From Paucibacter sp. PLA-PC-4 (GTDB taxonomy: Bacteria > Pseudomonadota > Gammaproteobacteria > Burkholderiales > Burkholderiaceae_C): a DNA stretch of 64,000 nt. The DNA lies in assembly GCF_026241155.1 (NCBI RefSeq), contig NZ_JAPFGP010000024.1:1-64000 (forward strand). The letters run 5' to 3'. The position numbers and the translations under genes were made by a program. Below the pieces are notes generated by a model, which saw only the letters and a list, made by a program, of their open reading frames with translations, did not search any database and was not told the DNA's origin. Of this stretch, positions 53,761 through 63,088 are shown in pieces (within the stretch, counting starts at the first letter, position 1; every line of letters begins with the position of its first letter).

Positions 53761-54926
53761 GTCATCAAGCATTGAACATCCTCTTCGTGCACCAGGCGGC
53801 CGAGCTCTACGGCTCCGACCGCGTGCTGCTCGCGCTGGTGGAATGGCTGGCCCGCCATGGCCAGGTACATCCCATCGTGGTGCTGCCGTGCGAGGGCCCG
53901 CTGATCGCAGAATTTCGCCGCATCGGTGTCGAGGTGCATGTGCGCACGCTGGCCAAGGTGCAGCGCAGCGCATTCACGCCCGGTGGGCTGCTGCTCTTTG
54001 TGCGGCAGGTGCTGGGTTCGGTGGCTGAACTAGATTCGGTGGTGGCCGGCCGCCCGATCGCGGCCGTGCACAGCAACACGATTGCCGTGATGTCGGGCGC
54101 GGTCTGGGGCTGGAAGCGGGGTGTGCGCCATGTGTGGCATGTGCACGAGATCATCCTGCGGCCGCGGCCGGTGGCCAAGGCCCTGGCCTGGCTGGCCTCG
54201 CGACTGTCCGACAAGGTAGCCTGCATCTCCGAGATGGTGCGCCAGAATTTAGTGAACCAGTGCCCGCGCATCGCCAGCCAGGCTGTTGTGGTGCCCAATG
54301 GCATGGTGATGCCCGATCGCGGCATCGAGCCCGACCGCGCCCAGTGGCGCCGCGAGCAGGGTCTGGAAGCGCAGGTGGTGGTGGGCCTTGTGGGCCGCAT
54401 CAATGCCTGGAAGGGTCAGGGCGTGCTGGTGAAGGCGGCCCAGCGCATCGTGGCGGCTGACCCTGCAACGCCACTGCGCTTCGTGATCGTGGGCAGCCCG
54501 CCGCCGGGCCAAGACGAACTGCGCGACCAGCTGCTGCAGCAGATCGGCGAGGCCGGCCTGCAGTCGCATGTGCGGGTGCTCGACTTCAGGCCCGATGTAT
54601 GGCCTGTGTGGTGCGGCATGGACATTGCTGTGGTGCCCTCTACCGACCCCGAGCCCTTCGGCATGGTGGCGCTGGAAGCGATGTGCGCGCGTCGGCCGGT
54701 GGTGGCCGCCGGCCACGGCGGCCTGGCCGATATCGTGGTAGACGGCCAGACCGGTGCCCTGGTGCGCCCTGGCGACGACGCCGATTTGGCCCGAGCCATC
54801 CAGAATTTGGCGGCGGATGCCGCGCTGCGCCAGCGCCAGGGCGAGTCCGGCTACGAGCGTGTGCGCAGCCACTACAGCCTGGACGCCCAGGGTCGAGGTT
54901 TCAGGAGACTGTATGAAGCAAGCTAG
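53757..54926 (+). CDS. Glycosyltransferase, GT4 type
   Basis: 389 residues. The N-terminus ILFVHQAAELYGSDRVLLALVEWLARHG and the C-terminal box PSTDPEPFGMVALEAMCARRPVVAAGHGGLADIV (E-x7-E with Glu-Pro-Phe-Gly) are classic for GT4 retaining transferases; LVGRINAWKGQGVLVKAAQ is the GRI-x-x-x-KG phosphate-binding loop. It transfers a sugar from a nucleotide donor during repeat-unit assembly. Translationally coupled to the preceding transferase, and its end overlaps the next gene by 14 bases. Confidence 0.92.
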   Translation: MSHQALNILFVHQAAELYGSDRVLLALVEWLARHGQVHPIVVLPCEGPLIAEFRRIGVEVHVRTLAKVQRSAFTPGGLLLFVRQVLGSVAELDSVVAGRPIAAVHSNTIAVMSGAVWGWKRGVRHVWHVHEIILRPRPVAKALAWLASRLSDKVACISEMVRQNLVNQCPRIASQAVVVPNGMVMPDRGIEPDRAQWRREQGLEAQVVVGLVGRINAWKGQGVLVKAAQRIVAADPATPLRFVIVGSPPPGQDELRDQLLQQIGEAGLQSHVRVLDFRPDVWPVWCGMDIAVVPSTDPEPFGMVALEAMCARRPVVAAGHGGLADIVVDGQTGALVRPGDDADLARAIQNLAADAALRQRQGESGYERVRSHYSLDAQGRGFRRLYEAS

Positions 54927-56007
54927 ATCCCCCCATTGCCTGGCCTGGTGCGCGGGCCTGCTGCTTCTGTTGGCCAGCCTGATGGTGCAGGCCCAGGGTG
55001 TGCCTCAGGTGGGGGCCTACTACTTTCCGGGCTGGAAGAACGACATGCCGGGCGCACCGTCCAAACGCCCGTGGGAGCCGATCCAGAAATACCCCGAGAA
55101 GCAGCCGCTGATCGGCTGGTATGACGAGGGCCAGCCCGACGTGGTAGCCAAGCAGCTGGCCCAGATGAGGCAGGCCCAGCTGGACTTCCTGGTGTTCGAC
55201 TGGTACTGGGGCGAGGGCAACAAGCCTTACCTGGAACACGCGCTTCGCGCCTTCCTGGACTCGCCCAAGTGGCCAGGCATGCGGTTTGCTCTTCTCTGGG
55301 CCAACCACACGAAGGTACCGCAGAACCGTGAGAATTTTGAACGCATGGTGGCGCACTGGTGCGAGCACTTCTTGAAGCGACCGGACTACGTGCGCATCGA
55401 TGGCAAGCCTGCGGTGTTCGTGTTTTCACAGCAGAACCTGAGTGACCGTGCACAGGAGATGGGTTTGCACCCGCGCGATCTTCTGCAGACGGCGCGCCGC
55501 ATCGCGCGCGAAACCGGCGTGGGCGAGCTGTTCATCGTGGGCAGCGCTGAGGCCGTGCCCCATTGGGTGACCCACTACGGCAAGGCCACCGGCTACGACG
55601 CTTACAGCACCTACAACTACCACCGCGGGTTTGAGGGCGTGTATGTGGCCGACCGGCGCTTCACGCACAGCTTTGCCGAGCTGGACGAGGCCTACGCCAT
55701 GACCTGGCGCTGGATGATGGCCAACTCGCCGGTGCCCTACATCCTGCCGGGCACCGCCGGCTGGAACAAACGGCCCTGGGGTGGCAGCAAGGACCCGCGC
55801 CACGACGACAGCGAGGCCACGCCTGAGGAATTCGAGGCGCACCTGCGCCGCCTGCGTGCTGCTGTGCGTGCCAACCCCGAGAAGACGCGCAACACCGTGG
55901 TGCTGTGCTGCTGGAACGAACATGGAGAGGGCTCTGTCATCGAGCCCACGCGCGAATGGGGCAACAGCCGCATTGACGCCATCCGCAAGGTGCTGAAGGG
56001 AAATTGA
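54913..56007 (+). CDS. Secreted GH99-like (WbsX-type) protein
   Basis: 364 residues with a signal peptide (ALLLLLASLMVQAQ-like core, cleavage near residue 28), so it is exported. Family features: VGAYYFPGWKNDMPG at the mature start, LDFLVFDWYWGEGNK, FALLWANHTKVP, KPAVFVFS, and the C-terminal VVLCCWNEHGEGSVIEP (WNE box of glycoside-hydrolase-99-like domains). Relatives occur in O-antigen and exopolysaccharide clusters (WbsX) and may cut or rearrange mannose-type polysaccharides. The signal peptide argues for trimming or release of polymer in the periplasm rather than sugar transfer in the cytoplasm. Confidence 0.8.
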   Translation: MKQARSPHCLAWCAGLLLLLASLMVQAQGVPQVGAYYFPGWKNDMPGAPSKRPWEPIQKYPEKQPLIGWYDEGQPDVVAKQLAQMRQAQLDFLVFDWYWGEGNKPYLEHALRAFLDSPKWPGMRFALLWANHTKVPQNRENFERMVAHWCEHFLKRPDYVRIDGKPAVFVFSQQNLSDRAQEMGLHPRDLLQTARRIARETGVGELFIVGSAEAVPHWVTHYGKATGYDAYSTYNYHRGFEGVYVADRRFTHSFAELDEAYAMTWRWMMANSPVPYILPGTAGWNKRPWGGSKDPRHDDSEATPEEFEAHLRRLRAAVRANPEKTRNTVVLCCWNEHGEGSVIEPTREWGNSRIDAIRKVLKGN

Positions 56008-56011
56008 GATC

Positions 56012-57118
56012 GTGAAACACCTGAGAATCCTGGGCATTCGGGGCCTGCCTGCCGCCCATGGCGGCTTCGAGACCTTTGCCGAATATCTGGCGCTCTATCT
56101 GCGCGACCGTGGCTGGAAGGTCACCGTCTACTGCCAGATCGACGGCCAGGGCCCGGTCTACGAAGACATGTGGGAGGGCATCCACCGGGTGAACATCCCT
56201 GTCGACATTCCCGGCCCCAAGGGCACGATAGCCTTCGACTGGCTCGCTACCCGGCACGCGGCCGCGCAGTCACGCGATCTGTGCCTGACCTTGGGCTACA
56301 ACACGGCGGTCTTCTGTGCCTGGCTGCGCCTGAAGGGTGTGCCCAACGTCATCAATATGGACGGCATCGAGTGGGCCCGGGCCAAGTGGGGCGGCGTGGC
56401 CAAGACCTGGTTCTGGTTGAACGACTGGATGGGCTGCTGGCTGGGCAATCATCTGGTGGCCGATCATCCCGGCATCGCCCGGCACCTGCAGACGCGGGTG
56501 AAGGCGGCCAAGATCACGATGATTCCCTACGGCGCCGCCGAGGTAACGACCGCGCCGCAGGAGCCCGTGCGGGCTTTGGGGCTGGTCCCGGGGCGCTACC
56601 TGACCGTGGTCGCGCGCGCCGAGCCGGAGAACTCCATTCTTGAAGTGGTCACCGGATTCAGCGCAGCCCCGCGTGGCGTGCAGCTGGCGGTGCTGGGCAA
56701 GTACGACGAGGGCAATGCCTACCACCGGGCGGTCAAGGCGGCCGCCGGACCGGAGGTGGCCTTCCTCGGCGCCATCTACGACAAGACCGTGGTGCAGGCG
56801 CTGCGCGCACACAGCCTGGCCTATGTGCACGGGCATCAGGTGGGCGGCACCAACCCCTCGCTGGTAGAGGCGCTGGGCGCGGGCAATGCGGTGATCGCGC
56901 ACGACAACCAGTTCAATCGCTGGGTGGTAGGCGAGGGCGCGGCCTACTTTGCTGACGCCGGGCAGTTTTCCGCGACGCTGGCCACCCTGCTGGCCGCGCC
57001 CGACCGCGTCGATGCGATGCGCGCGGCCAGCCGCAAGCGGTTCCTGGAGCGCTTCACCTGGCCGCAGGTGCTGACCGAGTACCAGGTGATGCTGGAGCAG
57101 TGGCTGCCACAGCGCTGA
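56012..57118 (+). CDS. Glycosyltransferase with DUF1972 N-domain (rhamnosyltransferase-like)
   Basis: 368 residues from a GTG four bases after the previous stop. The DUF1972 opening LRILGIRGLPAAHGGFETFAEYLALYLRDRGW is unmistakable, then GYNTAVFCAWLRLKGVPNVINMDGIEWARAKWG. The C-terminal GT4 half has VARAEPENSILEVVTGF and HGHQVGGTNPSLVEALGAGNAVIAHDN. Members transfer rhamnose or related deoxysugars. It is the last gene of the operon that begins at epsD; the next gene converges from the other strand 51 bases away. Confidence 0.9.
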   Translation: MKHLRILGIRGLPAAHGGFETFAEYLALYLRDRGWKVTVYCQIDGQGPVYEDMWEGIHRVNIPVDIPGPKGTIAFDWLATRHAAAQSRDLCLTLGYNTAVFCAWLRLKGVPNVINMDGIEWARAKWGGVAKTWFWLNDWMGCWLGNHLVADHPGIARHLQTRVKAAKITMIPYGAAEVTTAPQEPVRALGLVPGRYLTVVARAEPENSILEVVTGFSAAPRGVQLAVLGKYDEGNAYHRAVKAAAGPEVAFLGAIYDKTVVQALRAHSLAYVHGHQVGGTNPSLVEALGAGNAVIAHDNQFNRWVVGEGAAYFADAGQFSATLATLLAAPDRVDAMRAASRKRFLERFTWPQVLTEYQVMLEQWLPQR

Positions 57119-57169
57119 CGAGCATCAGCAGGCGCATGGCGGCGGCGGCAGCCCCAGCCAGAAGGACAA

Positions 57170-58906
57170 TCAGCGACCGAACAGCTTCTTGAGCGCACCG
57201 ATGCCCGACTCGCCGAGCACCGACTTGGCGAACAGCTTGGCACGGCCGGCGGGGCTGTACTCGATTGTGCTCATGAGCTCCAGAGAGCTGCTTTCGTCGT
57301 CGGCATCGGTGAAGACTTCGAGCAGCATCGGGCGCTCGCCGAGCTCCGGGCGGAGGAAGGCCGTTGTGACGCGCTCCAACTCTTCCTTGTTGCTGGCGCT
57401 CAGGTATTCAAAACCCAGGTCTTGCGCAAAGTTCTTGACCAGGCTCTTCGACTTGTTGCCGAAGTGCCCGCCCGCCGCGATATAGGTGTCGGAGTTGTTG
57501 TCGAAGCTGGCCGCACGATGGTTGTAATTCTTGAACTCGACGCCGACGCCATTGTTGATGAGGACGATGCGCAGATTGCGTCCGACGTGTCGGTTGCCGA
57601 TGCTGTTGAGGTCGTAGAAGAACGCAAGGTCGCCCACGACCGCAAAGTACAGCTGGTCAGGCTTCACCCAGGACGCCCCGATCAGGCTGGACACGCAACC
57701 ATCGATGCCGAAACCGCCGACGTTGCAGTCGGTCTTCACGCCCTCCGGCACCTCGAAGAAATTCCAGGAGCGCAAGCTGTTCAGGATGCCGAAGTGGACG
57801 ACCGCCCCCTTGGGAATCCGGTGCGCAAGCTGAGAGGCCGTGTAGATGTTCGAGAACGGCAACTCCGGCAGCTTGCTGCGCAGACGGCTCAGCTGGGCCT
57901 GGCACTGCGAGAGGTACTCTGTGGCATGGCCACTCTTGCCCTCGTTCAAGCGATCGAAGAATGTCTGCTCAGGCATCTCGAACACATAGCGCAGTTTGCG
58001 GAAGGTGTCGCGCAGCTCTCCGTCCTCGCTGACGCGCCACACCGCCTTGCCGGCAATGCTGAGGCTGTAGTAGTCACCGGAGACCTCGCCGAGATGGATC
58101 AGCACATCCGGTCGGACCTGCCCGATGTCCAGACCCTGCTGAAACGCCGCGAGTGCGTACTGCACGCGGTAGCGGCCGTAGTACCCACTGGTGTGATCGC
58201 AGAAGACGACGGCGTCGTGCGCGGCGCAGAATCGGTCAATGGCTTCGGTCAGCGCCTGGGACATCGGTGCATGGGCGCCGATGAAGATGGCGACGCGGCC
58301 CGGCGGCAGTGCAGGCAGCGACGACTGCGGGCTCAGCCGCTCGATGAAGCGGTAGTTCGGCAGTTCCTTAATGGCGAAGTTCTCGCTGTAGACCGTCGGC
58401 AAGTTGATGTGAACCGGGCCACCGCCGCGCCGACGCAGTTCAAGCAGGGCGCGGTTCACCTTCAGTTCGCAGTCCCACAGGTCGTCGTCATTGTTGACAA
58501 CCGGCAGGCTGACGCTGAGGTTGGCAACGTCGCGCGGAATCACGCTGCGATCAATGACCTGCGCAATATGTTGGCCGACGCGCGGAAGAATCTGGCTGGA
58601 GGTGATAGCCAGCACAGGGAGTTTGCGATAATAGGCTTCCGTCATGCCGGGCATGTAATTGCGCGAGGCAGTAGCGCCAGTGCAACTCAATGCCACTGGC
58701 TCGCCCGACTCAGCGGCCATACCGCAGGCGATATAGGCGGCAGATCGTTCGTCGACCACTGAGAACATCTCGAAGTACGAGTCACGCTGCATACTGCCGA
58801 CCAAGGACACATTGGTGGCGCCAGGCGACGCAACGATTCGCCGGATTCCATGCTTTTTGAGCAATTGGATGACAACTTGAGCGTTGACTTCGTCGGTATA
58901 GGCCAT
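57170..58906 (-). CDS. MenD-like thiamine-diphosphate-dependent enzyme
   Basis: 578 residues. The N-terminal pyrimidine-binding domain has RIVASPGATNVSLV and VVDERSAAYIACGMA (the catalytic Glu), then a central domain (about 200-340) with AIFIGAHAPMSQALTEAI. The C-terminal domain has GDLAFFYDLNSIGN followed 13 residues later by IVLINNGVGVEF, the GD-x~25-NN cofactor motif in a MenD-like form. No other menaquinone gene is present, so a role in making a branched or otherwise modified sugar (as for YerE-type carboligases) or another decarboxylation/ligation is more likely. It follows the dehydrogenase and flippase genes on the same strand, with a 139-base gap that contains a dyad. Confidence 0.82.
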   Translation of the reverse strand: MAYTDEVNAQVVIQLLKKHGIRRIVASPGATNVSLVGSMQRDSYFEMFSVVDERSAAYIACGMAAESGEPVALSCTGATASRNYMPGMTEAYYRKLPVLAITSSQILPRVGQHIAQVIDRSVIPRDVANLSVSLPVVNNDDDLWDCELKVNRALLELRRRGGGPVHINLPTVYSENFAIKELPNYRFIERLSPQSSLPALPPGRVAIFIGAHAPMSQALTEAIDRFCAAHDAVVFCDHTSGYYGRYRVQYALAAFQQGLDIGQVRPDVLIHLGEVSGDYYSLSIAGKAVWRVSEDGELRDTFRKLRYVFEMPEQTFFDRLNEGKSGHATEYLSQCQAQLSRLRSKLPELPFSNIYTASQLAHRIPKGAVVHFGILNSLRSWNFFEVPEGVKTDCNVGGFGIDGCVSSLIGASWVKPDQLYFAVVGDLAFFYDLNSIGNRHVGRNLRIVLINNGVGVEFKNYNHRAASFDNNSDTYIAAGGHFGNKSKSLVKNFAQDLGFEYLSASNKEELERVTTAFLRPELGERPMLLEVFTDADDESSSLELMSTIEYSPAGRAKLFAKSVLGESGIGALKKLFGR

Positions 58907-59008
58907 AGGTATCTCCGGGCAAGAGCCTGAATGAAATATGAAAATGCGCTATGCCATGCCAGCGGCGGCTGGATGACTGGCGAACGTGCTGACAGCTGGC
59001 CGAGAGTC

Positions 59009-59027
59009 TACCCGACGTCTACGGGTA
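59009..59027. promoter_or_regulatory. TACCCG/CGGGTA inverted repeat upstream of the MenD-like gene
   Basis: Perfect 6-bp arms separated by 7 bases, about 100 bases before the MenD-like start and 18 bases past the dehydrogenase stop. It could be an operator or a weak terminator of the upstream gene; no T-run follows. Confidence 0.35.
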
Positions 59028-59045
59028 CACCCCTAGAATGCAGTG

Positions 59046-59900
59046 CTACTGCGATCTCAATGTGTATCCACCGTCGCAAACAATGGTTTGACCGACGATG
59101 TAGTTGGCGGCGTCGCTCAACAAGAAAATAGCGAGCTCAGCAATTTCTTCGGGAAGTGCGAAACGCTTCACAGGCTGGCGGGTGTCATGCAAATCGCCGC
59201 CCGGGTCAATCTCAAGCATTTCGGTCGCGGTGCGTCCCGGGGCAATGCCATTGACGAGAATGCCATGGGGCGAAAGCATCAGTCCCAGCGCCTGTGTGAA
59301 GCCGGCCACATCCCACTTGGTCATGCGGTAGGGATTGTCAGCCGCGAGAATGGCGCCGGTTGACGATATATTCAATATCTTGCCGGCCTGGCTTGTATCA
59401 ATCCATCGTTTGCTCAAGCATTGGGTCAAGAAGAATAGACCTTTTGAATTGACTGCATAGGTTTGATCCCAGACGGTCTCGGTGATATTCGGAAATCCGG
59501 ATTCCAGAAACAAGATCCCTGCGTTGTTGACGAGCATATCGATGGAGCCGCCGAGCAAGCGGGTGGCATCGTTGAGCTTGCTCTCCACCACTGCCACGTC
59601 GGCCACATCCCACTGAAGCACAGCCAATCCGGGCTGGCCGAGTTGGACTTTGACGGCCTCCAGCTTGTCAAGCCTGCGCCCGGTAATCACCACATTGGCG
59701 CCTTCCAAGAGGCATTTGCGTGCAATAGCAAGACCGATGCCAGATCCACCTCCGGTGATCAGCACTCGCTTGTTCTTCAGAAGGTCGCCGTGGGAGATCT
59801 GGGCAATCGATACGCGCGTGATGCCGCCGTTTCGGATGATCTTGGCAGTAGTGGCGAACAGCTTGCGGAGCCGCCGGATGTACTTGCGAGCGATTTGCAT
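59046..59900 (-). CDS. Short-chain dehydrogenase/reductase
   Basis: 284 residues. After a basic N-terminal extension of about 40 residues, the Rossmann motif TGGGSGIG is followed by NNAG, the catalytic Ser in ISSTG, Tyr-x3-Lys in YRMTK, and a C-terminal LLSDAANYIVGQTIVCDGGYTL: a complete classical SDR. It probably reduces a keto sugar or keto product made by the MenD-like enzyme, using NAD(P)H. The extension (ARKYIRRLRKLFATTAKIIRNGG) is amphipathic and basic and may touch the membrane. Lies 56 bases after the flippase gene. Confidence 0.88.
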   Translation of the reverse strand: MQIARKYIRRLRKLFATTAKIIRNGGITRVSIAQISHGDLLKNKRVLITGGGSGIGLAIARKCLLEGANVVITGRRLDKLEAVKVQLGQPGLAVLQWDVADVAVVESKLNDATRLLGGSIDMLVNNAGILFLESGFPNITETVWDQTYAVNSKGLFFLTQCLSKRWIDTSQAGKILNISSTGAILAADNPYRMTKWDVAGFTQALGLMLSPHGILVNGIAPGRTATEMLEIDPGGDLHDTRQPVKRFALPEEIAELAIFLLSDAANYIVGQTIVCDGGYTLRSQ

Positions 59901-59956
59901 ATGGCGTGTGGGGGCCAGGGCTTTATTGAACGATGGAAGACGATTGCCGGTTGCGT

Positions 59957-61498
59957 TCAGCTAGCGCTGCCATTCCGACGCAAGCGGCGTGCCAGCAACT
60001 CGTTCACGCGTCTGCGTTCGGAGGCCGTCAGCCCGAGCACGTACATGAGGATGCAACTCGACACCACAGCGCAGGCAATGACGACGGTGCTGTAAAGCAG
60101 CGCCGGTGGCAGCATGTGCTTGACGGTCGTAGAGAGCGCGGCAGACAGCGCAGCGACCGCGAGCATTGGCAGAACGACACTGCGGCTGAAACGACCCACC
60201 TCTAGGGCGATGGTGTCCTTCACGATGAAGAGCCTAACGTAGAACATCACGATGTTCAGCGCAATCGCAACCCAGAAGACAGATTCTGCAGGGCCTCCTG
60301 CCGACAGCGCCGCCCAAGCGCCGACGAAGATCGAGAGTTGGATGCTGCCGAGGATCAACTCATAGCGCTTCATGTCGCCTGTGGCACGGGCGGCGGTGCC
60401 GACCGGAAGACCGAGAACCATGATGATCGACTCGATCAATGCCAGGCGTGTGAACACCACCGCCTCCGGCGGTGGCGTGCCGAGCCAGAGTTTGAGGATG
60501 ATGTCCATCTCCAGCAACATGGGCAGTGAGAGTACCCAGGTCAAAAAGAAGGTCGCCTTCGAGCCACTGATGACGAGGCCATGCATTTCTTCGAGCTGCC
60601 GCGCCGCATAGGTCTTCACGATCGCCGGATACAGACCCACGTTGAAGTTGCTGGCGAACACATTGACCTGGGCGGCCACGTTCACGGCGATGACCCTGGA
60701 TGCAACGACGACGGGGCTGAACGCCTGGTTGAGAAGGATTGTGATGGCCTGGCTGCGCACCACGGTTGAAAGCTGGCCGAACAGCGTCCACCCGGTGAAC
60801 CGAATGATCTCGGTGAACAGAGTGCCGTTCCATTGCATTCGTCGGAACTTGCACTCGGGGTATTTGCGGCCACAGACCACGGCATAGATTGCCGTCGTGG
60901 CGACAGAGGCAACGCACATCAGCAGGCCGTAGAACTGCAAGCGGTCCGACTGCGCCTGCGAAATGGCCAGCGCTACGCCGAGTTTCGCCACCGCTTCAAA
61001 CAGCGAGACGTAGGCGTACAGACGCATGTTCTCGTGCGCGATGATGACCGCCACGTACAGCGTCGCGAAGATCGATGCCACGAACGCCGCTATCGATGCT
61101 TGGTAGATCCATGCAACGGCGCCGGCTTGAGCCGGCGGGGTCTGGAGGTGCTCGGTGACGAACCAGAGGCCTACGGTTTCGAGCGCGATGATCGCGATGA
61201 CCGCGATGCCGCCGTAGATCAGTCCATTGACGAAGAAGATCTGCTCAAGCTTGCGGTGATCGCCCTGTCCAAGTGCGAACGAGAAGAAGCGCTGTGTGGC
61301 GGAGGCCATCGTTCCACTGAGAAACGATCCCAGCGCCACGATGCCGGCGACGACGCTGAAAAGGCCGTAGTCTTCGGCACCGAGTGCATCCAGCGTGGCT
61401 CGGATGGTGTAGAGATTGATGGCAAGAAGCAGTAACTGCCTGGCGTACAGCACCAGTGTGTTCTTCGCAACTCGGCTTTGGGTACTACCTTTGGACAT
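59957..61498 (-). CDS. Wzx-type polysaccharide flippase
   Basis: 513 residues with about 12-14 hydrophobic helices in the MOP/Wzx pattern. The start VAKNTLVLYARQLLLLAINLYTIRATLDALGAEDYGLFSVVAGIV is characteristic of the PST/Wzx family, and an internal GWTLFGQLSTVVRSQAITILLNQAFSP marks the second half. It should flip undecaprenyl-linked repeat units across the inner membrane. The plus-strand operon has no other flippase in this window, so this gene is likely its flippase although transcribed toward it. Confidence 0.85.
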   Translation of the reverse strand: MSKGSTQSRVAKNTLVLYARQLLLLAINLYTIRATLDALGAEDYGLFSVVAGIVALGSFLSGTMASATQRFFSFALGQGDHRKLEQIFFVNGLIYGGIAVIAIIALETVGLWFVTEHLQTPPAQAGAVAWIYQASIAAFVASIFATLYVAVIIAHENMRLYAYVSLFEAVAKLGVALAISQAQSDRLQFYGLLMCVASVATTAIYAVVCGRKYPECKFRRMQWNGTLFTEIIRFTGWTLFGQLSTVVRSQAITILLNQAFSPVVVASRVIAVNVAAQVNVFASNFNVGLYPAIVKTYAARQLEEMHGLVISGSKATFFLTWVLSLPMLLEMDIILKLWLGTPPPEAVVFTRLALIESIIMVLGLPVGTAARATGDMKRYELILGSIQLSIFVGAWAALSAGGPAESVFWVAIALNIVMFYVRLFIVKDTIALEVGRFSRSVVLPMLAVAALSAALSTTVKHMLPPALLYSTVVIACAVVSSCILMYVLGLTASERRRVNELLARRLRRNGSAS

Positions 61499-61654
61499 GT
61501 ATTCGGCGTAGTGGGCGGGCTCGCCAGACGACCTGGTAGAGCAAGCAGCCCCGAGCGTTCCGGCCGCAGGATACTAGACTTGGATTGCAAGCCTAGTTAC
61601 CGAGAGTTGCCGCCGACGTCAGGCCTGTGGTCGCTGCCCCGCCTGCCGCACCGG

Positions 61655-63088
61655 TCAGAACAGCGCCAGCTTGGGGCTGAAATTGCCGAGATTCGGGAGG
61701 ACCATCTGTTGCTCTGCGGCTGTCAGTCCCATCCAGCCGGCCAGGCTTCCGGCCAGTTCGCTCACCGACGTGCTCGGTAGAAGGCGGCCGGAGCCGATAT
61801 CGTCGGCTGAGCCCTGCCTTGTGATGGGGAAGGCGCCGTGCATGCTTCGTCCGCGCACGCCGCCGCCTGCCACGAAGTGGTGGCTGCCCCAGCCGTGATC
61901 GCTGCCGTCGCCGTTGCTCAGCAGGGTGCGACCGAAGTCTGAGGCGGTGAACAGCGTCACGTTGTTCTGCAGGCCCAGGCCGTTGAGCGCAGCCATGAAG
62001 TAGTTGATCGATTGCGCCACCTGCGCCATCTGCACGGGCTGGTCGCGCATCTGGTTGGCGTGGGTGTCGAAGCCGCCCATCTGCACCATGAACACCTGGC
62101 GCCGCATGCCCAAGACTTGGTTGGCGGCGATGATCTGCAGCACCATGCGCAGCTGGCGAGCTAGGTTCAGCTTGTCCAGCGTGGTGCCGGCCGCATTGAC
62201 CTGTGCGATGGGGGTGCTGGGGATGGCCGGCACGTTCACGCCGGCCAGCGCCCCTTGGAGTGCGGCATTGGCGCTCAAGCCGCGCTGCATCACGCGGGCG
62301 TATTCCATCTGCAGGCGGTCCGTGGCGGTGGCCGCGTAGGCCCGCTGCAAGGCGCTGCCGGCGCTGGTGGAACTGAAGAGGTTGCTGCTGCCGATGGCGC
62401 TGGCCGAAACCGGGCCCTCCACCCCCACCTGGTACTGGCTGACGCTGCTGCCAGACAGGAACACGGCGTTGCCGCTGGCCGACACGGCGGTGAACACCGG
62501 ATGCGCGTTGGCGGACATCAGGATGTCGCCCATGCGTCCGCCCCAGCCCGAGCGCGCACCTTCAGGCGACAAGCTTTGCCAGGTGGACGCCTGGTCGTTG
62601 TGCGAGAACAGTTTGGCCGGTACGCCCGAGCCTGCGGCGTACTCGGCCTTGGTGATCGGCCGCACCAGCGGGCCCACATTGGGCACGATGGCGGCCTGGC
62701 CAGCCTCGTACCATTCGCGCAGCGGCGCGAGTTCTAGCGGCATGCCGAAGCTGCGCCCGCTGGCCTGGCCGGTCACGGTGATGCCTTGCAGGCGGTTCGC
62801 GGCCCAGGCGAGCTCGCCCCGGGCACTTGCGTACTCGGAATAGCCTGAAGCATCGGTGGGCACCACCCAGTTGTGGGTGTCGCTGCCGCCGGCCATGTAT
62901 AGGCACACGATCGCCTTGTAGCCGGTGGTGGTGGCCGCATGGCTGCTCTGGTTGGCCAGCGCGGCCAGGCCGGCCAGGCTGGTGACCAGGGGCAGGCCGC
63001 GCTGGGGAATGGCCGCGCTGGCCGCCAGGCCGCTCAAGGCACGAAGAAAGCTGCGGCGCGAGGCGTCTGCGCGATAGGGTTTGGTCAT
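61655..63088 (-). CDS. Tat-exported DUF1501 protein
   Basis: 477 residues. A canonical twin-arginine signal ASRRSFLRALSGLAA (Arg11-Arg12). The DUF1501 body has CLYMAGGSDTHNWVVPTDASGYSEYASARGEL, FSHNDQASTWQS, VFMVQMGGFDTHANQ and TASDFGRTLLSNGDGSDHGWGSHHFVAGGGVRG, a metal-dependent sulfatase/phosphatase-like core. Such proteins are exported and almost always encoded next to a DUF1800 protein, as here (ATGA overlap). Function unknown. Confidence 0.92.
   Translation of the reverse strand: MTKPYRADASRRSFLRALSGLAASAAIPQRGLPLVTSLAGLAALANQSSHAATTTGYKAIVCLYMAGGSDTHNWVVPTDASGYSEYASARGELAWAANRLQGITVTGQASGRSFGMPLELAPLREWYEAGQAAIVPNVGPLVRPITKAEYAAGSGVPAKLFSHNDQASTWQSLSPEGARSGWGGRMGDILMSANAHPVFTAVSASGNAVFLSGSSVSQYQVGVEGPVSASAIGSSNLFSSTSAGSALQRAYAATATDRLQMEYARVMQRGLSANAALQGALAGVNVPAIPSTPIAQVNAAGTTLDKLNLARQLRMVLQIIAANQVLGMRRQVFMVQMGGFDTHANQMRDQPVQMAQVAQSINYFMAALNGLGLQNNVTLFTASDFGRTLLSNGDGSDHGWGSHHFVAGGGVRGRSMHGAFPITRQGSADDIGSGRLLPSTSVSELAGSLAGWMGLTAAEQQMVLPNLGNFSPKLALF

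Noticed and set aside
57170-58906. Reading the ThDP enzyme as true MenD (menaquinone synthesis)
   Set aside because: No menF, menC, menB or menH neighbours and an exopolysaccharide setting; the likeness is to the fold and cofactor motif only.
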